64,000 bases of DNA from Absidia repens (taxonomy: Eukaryota > Mucoromycota > Mucoromycetes > Mucorales > Cunninghamellaceae), in assembly GCA_002105175.1 (NCBI GenBank), contig MCGE01000016.1, forward strand, positions 7,501-71,500, written 5' to 3'. Positions 61,190-64,000 of this stretch are shown one piece after another. The translations under genes and the position numbers were made by a program. Position 1 is the stretch's first letter; each line of letters opens with the position of its first letter. Below the pieces are notes generated by a model. The model saw only the letters and a list, made by a program, of their open reading frames with translations, was not told the DNA's origin and made no database searches.

Positions 61190-61990
61190 TTTTTCAAACC
61201 CCGCCCACGTGAAGTATATATTTTCTCTCTTTCGCCTTTTTTATTTTTTCGACTCTCTTTTTGATTAATTTTTTTCCCTTCATTTTTTTCTCCACCATTC
61301 AACTTCTATGGGGTTCTTTTGGACTTAGAATAGTGTTAGGACTGGTTTAGAAGCGTTTTCAGAGAAGGGATTACAAGATGCATGGGGAAACCCTTTCATT
61401 TTGGATCTAGGATCTGAGAGCACCATTAGTTGACTTTTCGGGGCCACCATTAGCTTAGCTTAGCGTTAGTTTGCTCATAGTTTGTATCTATATCTGAATA
61501 AAATATGTCTCTTTCTATATACTTCGATGAAAAATGACCCATTAGTATCATTCATGTCTTGAGCAATAGATCCGTGTTTGTTTCGTTTTTACTCCATCAT
61601 TCCCCTACCCTTTTTGATTAGAGTTGACTTTGTTGCTTTCCAATAGCGAATATCTTTTTAGTCTTCTCATGCCTTGTACAATAAAGTAGTTCCTATTTTG
61701 CAAACCTTCCTTTAAATTAGTGTTGGCCGTTTTCTGACCTCACATTAGTTTTCCTCAGACTATCTCTATTACACCCTTTGTTTACAATGGATCAATCACC
61801 TGTAGTTTTAGTATCTACCACTATGTTTCAAAAAACCATGTCCTTTTTTTTTATTAATTATTTTCTGACCCATCGCGCAGTAACACAATGTCGCTATTAT
61901 AGCTGCGTTTGTGAGAGCCTACCAAACACCTGCTTTTCTTCATTATGACTTCATTATGACTATTTTACCCCTCATCCTCCAATCCTCTCT
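61190..61990 (+). repeat. dispersed non-coding element, copy 3
   Basis: About 800 bp related to 12217-12985. Left end TTTTTCAAACCCCGCCCACGTG with CACGTG at 61206-61211 and a TATATA at 61215-61220. A C/T-rich tract follows, then GGACTTAGAATAGTGTTAGG and the invariant core at 61368-61389, followed by CCCTTTCATTTTGGATCTAG. Next are GAATAAAATATGTC near 61496, CTTCGATGAAAAATGACCCA and ACCAAACACCTGCTTTTC. It ends near the TTTTACCCCTCATCC stretch. This is the most complete copy for the promoter-like left end. Confidence 0.78.
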
Positions 61991-63035
61991 CCCTTTTTTT
62001 TGCTCAATCATATTTATTAAACGATGCCATTACCACCAGCATGGCCAACTCTTAGACTAGACATAGTTATGCATATATCCAGCTCGCTGGTGTTTATTTA
62101 TTGCACGTCTAGAAACATCACAATTTGAAGCCAGTTGAGTCTCAACGAACCGCTTAATAAGGCGCAAAATAGAGCATTCCAATTTCATCAAAAACCACAG
62201 TTCCGTTCTCCCATTGCCCGTCTGACACACAGTAGATCTTTTTCATTTTTTTGAAAAGCCGCGTAAATTTTTTTTTTTTTTCAAATTGGGGGAGTGCAAA
62301 GTGGGAATGTGTCATGGGTCATGTCGTCCCAGGGACGGGTTGAGAAGAATTGCACAGACGCTTTCACTTGGAAGGTTTAGCCATCGCTTCTAATTCCGCC
62401 TTCTTGAACATTTTTTTTCTTTTTTCGGTCCCAAACCAGGCAAGGAATATACGTGGAAGGTTTTATTTCATGAATTTTATATAAAAAGATGACGAAGGAT
62501 GTGAAGCGAGGTATATAAATAAATGTGACCTCGGGCAACCAGTACACAAACTGTAGAGAAAATAAATGACTAGAACTGAGGGAAATGTGTGTGTGTGTGT
62601 GTGTGCGTATTCTAGGGAAAAAAAAAAAGTTGACCTTTAAAAATGTTGAGGTCCATTGATATAGCCGTTCCCGAGAAGAAATCACGGTCCTGGGACGAAT
62701 CAAATCAAATCATGACGGCTTTCACCTAATATATATAATAATTATGTCTACTAATCGGTATGAATGGAGACATGTGACAAAAGATGCTCGTACAAAATAG
62801 ACGAGCATTAAAAAGGTGAGACACTGATTGAAATACCGCTTTTGAGAGTGATGAGTTCAGACAAAATAAACATTCCATCAAATACACAACCTTTGAATAA
62901 AAAAAAAAAAAAAATTTATTGAATAGTTATATATATATATATATATATATAAAAGTACTAGTATACAATGTGTGTGTGTGTGTGAATATAATAAAAACTA
63001 CAATAAGGAAAGGGGGAAAAAGGTGATGATCTAAA
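61991..63035. other. intergenic region between element copy 3 and the LPAAT gene
   Basis: Contains (TG)n at about 62586-62605 and (AT)n at about 62930-62950. A minus-strand frame at 62377-62703 has isolated exon-like pieces (see the rejected list), but no gene can be supported. Confidence 0.35.
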
Positions 63036-64000
63036 CTAATTGTGGATGAGGGGTTGTGGGGATATTTCACGCAAGGTGTCCAGCATTTGGTCCCTGATTT
63101 TATTTGATAGTTGATCAATGGAGGCAGAGTCTTCCAAGACATCGTCAGTTGACACAGGCGGTAATGCTGTTCCGATAAAAAGTATAAAATATATCATCAA
63201 TAAGGAAAAGTGAATCGACTTTCGGGTGGGGGTTCTATTACTGTACCTTTGATTTTGACGTTTCCTGAGGTAAAATGCTTGGCTTTGGAATTGTAAACAT
63301 TCTGATAATTGGCAATGACAATGGGAACTATAGGAACGCGTGCCTGCACCGCCATATAGAATGCCCCTTTCTTGAATGGCAACATGTCGATGTCTAAGGG
63401 TCGACCACGAGTTCCTTCCGGGTATAACCAGACGCTAGTCTATTCAGTGTTGAAATTTAGGAGAAAAGAAAGAAAGAAAAAAAACACAGAGTTAGAGCCT
63501 CAATACCACCCAATACATATATGTACACACATACCTTTTTTCGGTGAATATCTTGAGCCGCCTGTCGAGCTTCCTTGATCGCACTGTCCCTGTTCTTACG
63601 ATCCAAGAAGATGGCGTTACTAAGTGTCACTAATAAAAATAAAAAAAAGGGGGGGACAGAGGGGGATGATCAGCACCTCATCTAACTTTGTCACAGTCAA
63701 CAGACTCGTCTCCTATACACACGCACACACACATACACAAATATATCAAATAAAAACTTACTAAACCAACCCAAAAAAGGATAATACTTGAGAGCCTTCT
63801 TTGCCACGACGGAGGTGTCCTTGGGGAAGATACTGGCCATAAACAAAATATCCATGCTTGATTGATGGTTGCAAACATAGACGACAGGACCTTTGGCGGG
63901 ATCCAAATGTTCTTTTCCTTCCACGGTGACAGTGATGCCCAGTAAAAATCCAATGATTCGGTAATAAAGGCGAGCCACAGACCAGTTGATCAGACCTGTT
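63036..64000 (-). CDS. SLC1: 1-acyl-sn-glycerol-3-phosphate acyltransferase (LPAAT, PlsC family), 5' end outside window
   Basis: Exons in the window: 63762-64000 (open to the edge), 63535-63629, 63247-63439 and 63036-63166, all in frame. The frame starts TGLINWSVARLYYRIIGFLL, so the true ATG is beyond base 64000. Motif I is CNHQSSMDI (NHX4D; His and Asp catalytic). GWFMTLSNAIFLDRKN is motif II. LYPEGTRGR is motif III, and ARVPIVPIVI is motif IV. The C-terminus ends REISPQPLIHN. The enzyme acylates lysophosphatidic acid at sn-2 to give phosphatidic acid, the precursor of phospholipids and triacylglycerol, at the ER or lipid droplets. The third exon has an alternative read-through frame ending 50 nt later; splicing at 63246/63167 restores the usual LPPVSTDDV ending. 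Confidence 0.93.

Noticed and set aside
62377..62703. Minus-strand frame with exon-like pieces (FKKAELEAMAKPSK before a stop; FVYWLPE after CTACAG)
   Set aside because: The pieces lie in different frames, no consistent donor/acceptor pairs join them, and I recognise no family. It could be a small gene but cannot be supported by eye.

Overview
The window is nuclear DNA of an early-diverging filamentous fungus, most likely Mucoromycota/Mucorales. The reasons are AT-rich DNA, many short GT-AG introns (about 35-150 bp), very long poly(A)/poly(T) runs in introns and spacers, and gene types typical of that group. These include a LEA-2 membrane protein, a bacterial-type Fe-S L-serine dehydratase carrying a presequence-like N-terminus, a bZIP factor with a DUF3425-like tail, and a 5-TOG XMAP215 protein. 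No CRISPR array, operon, rRNA or convincing tRNA was seen. Exon models below were built by hand from reading frame, splice consensus and family conservation.

Layout. 1-556: 3' end of an alpha/beta-hydrolase (+). 731-8279: XMAP215/Dis1 microtubule polymerase (-, 18 exons, about 2105 aa). 9124-11166: GATA-type zinc-finger protein (+). 12.2-13.0 kb: dispersed element copy 1. 13683-15589: bZIP factor (-) with an apparent 1-nt frameshift. 16.4-16.8 kb: relic of a Tc1/mariner-type transposon. 17225-18140: Nudix/CoA-diphosphatase (-). 18554-31919: TRA1 (-, 16 exons, about 4061 aa). 32685-33701: LEA-2-like protein (+). 34210-36395: L-serine dehydratase (+). 37041-37660: DUF1772 membrane protein (+). 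37.8-38.6 kb: element copy 2. 40381-42618: GH47 alpha-mannosidase (+). 43.1-43.9 kb: element copy 4 (-). 45408-49389: inositol-polyphosphate 5-phosphatase with a beta-propeller-like region (-). 50756-55248: Bem3-like PX-PH-RhoGAP (+). 57978-60369: RhoGEF (+). 61.2-62.0 kb: element copy 3. 63036-64000: lysophosphatidic acid acyltransferase (-, 5' part outside the window).

Functional themes. Several genes bear on cell polarity, membrane and cytoskeleton (XMAP215, RhoGAP, RhoGEF, 5-phosphatase, LPAAT). Others are housekeeping (TRA1, GH47, L-serine dehydratase, Nudix). They are independently transcribed, so neighbourhood is only weak evidence of shared function.

The least explained signal is a family of four diverged copies of a roughly 0.75-0.8 kb non-coding element. 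Copies 1-3 are on + and copy 4 on -. All lie in gene-free spacers. They share a promoter-like left end (CCGCCCACGTGAAT in the best copies, then a pyrimidine-rich run), an invariant 22-nt core inside a potential hairpin, and AATAAA-type motifs. I could not assign it to a known family.
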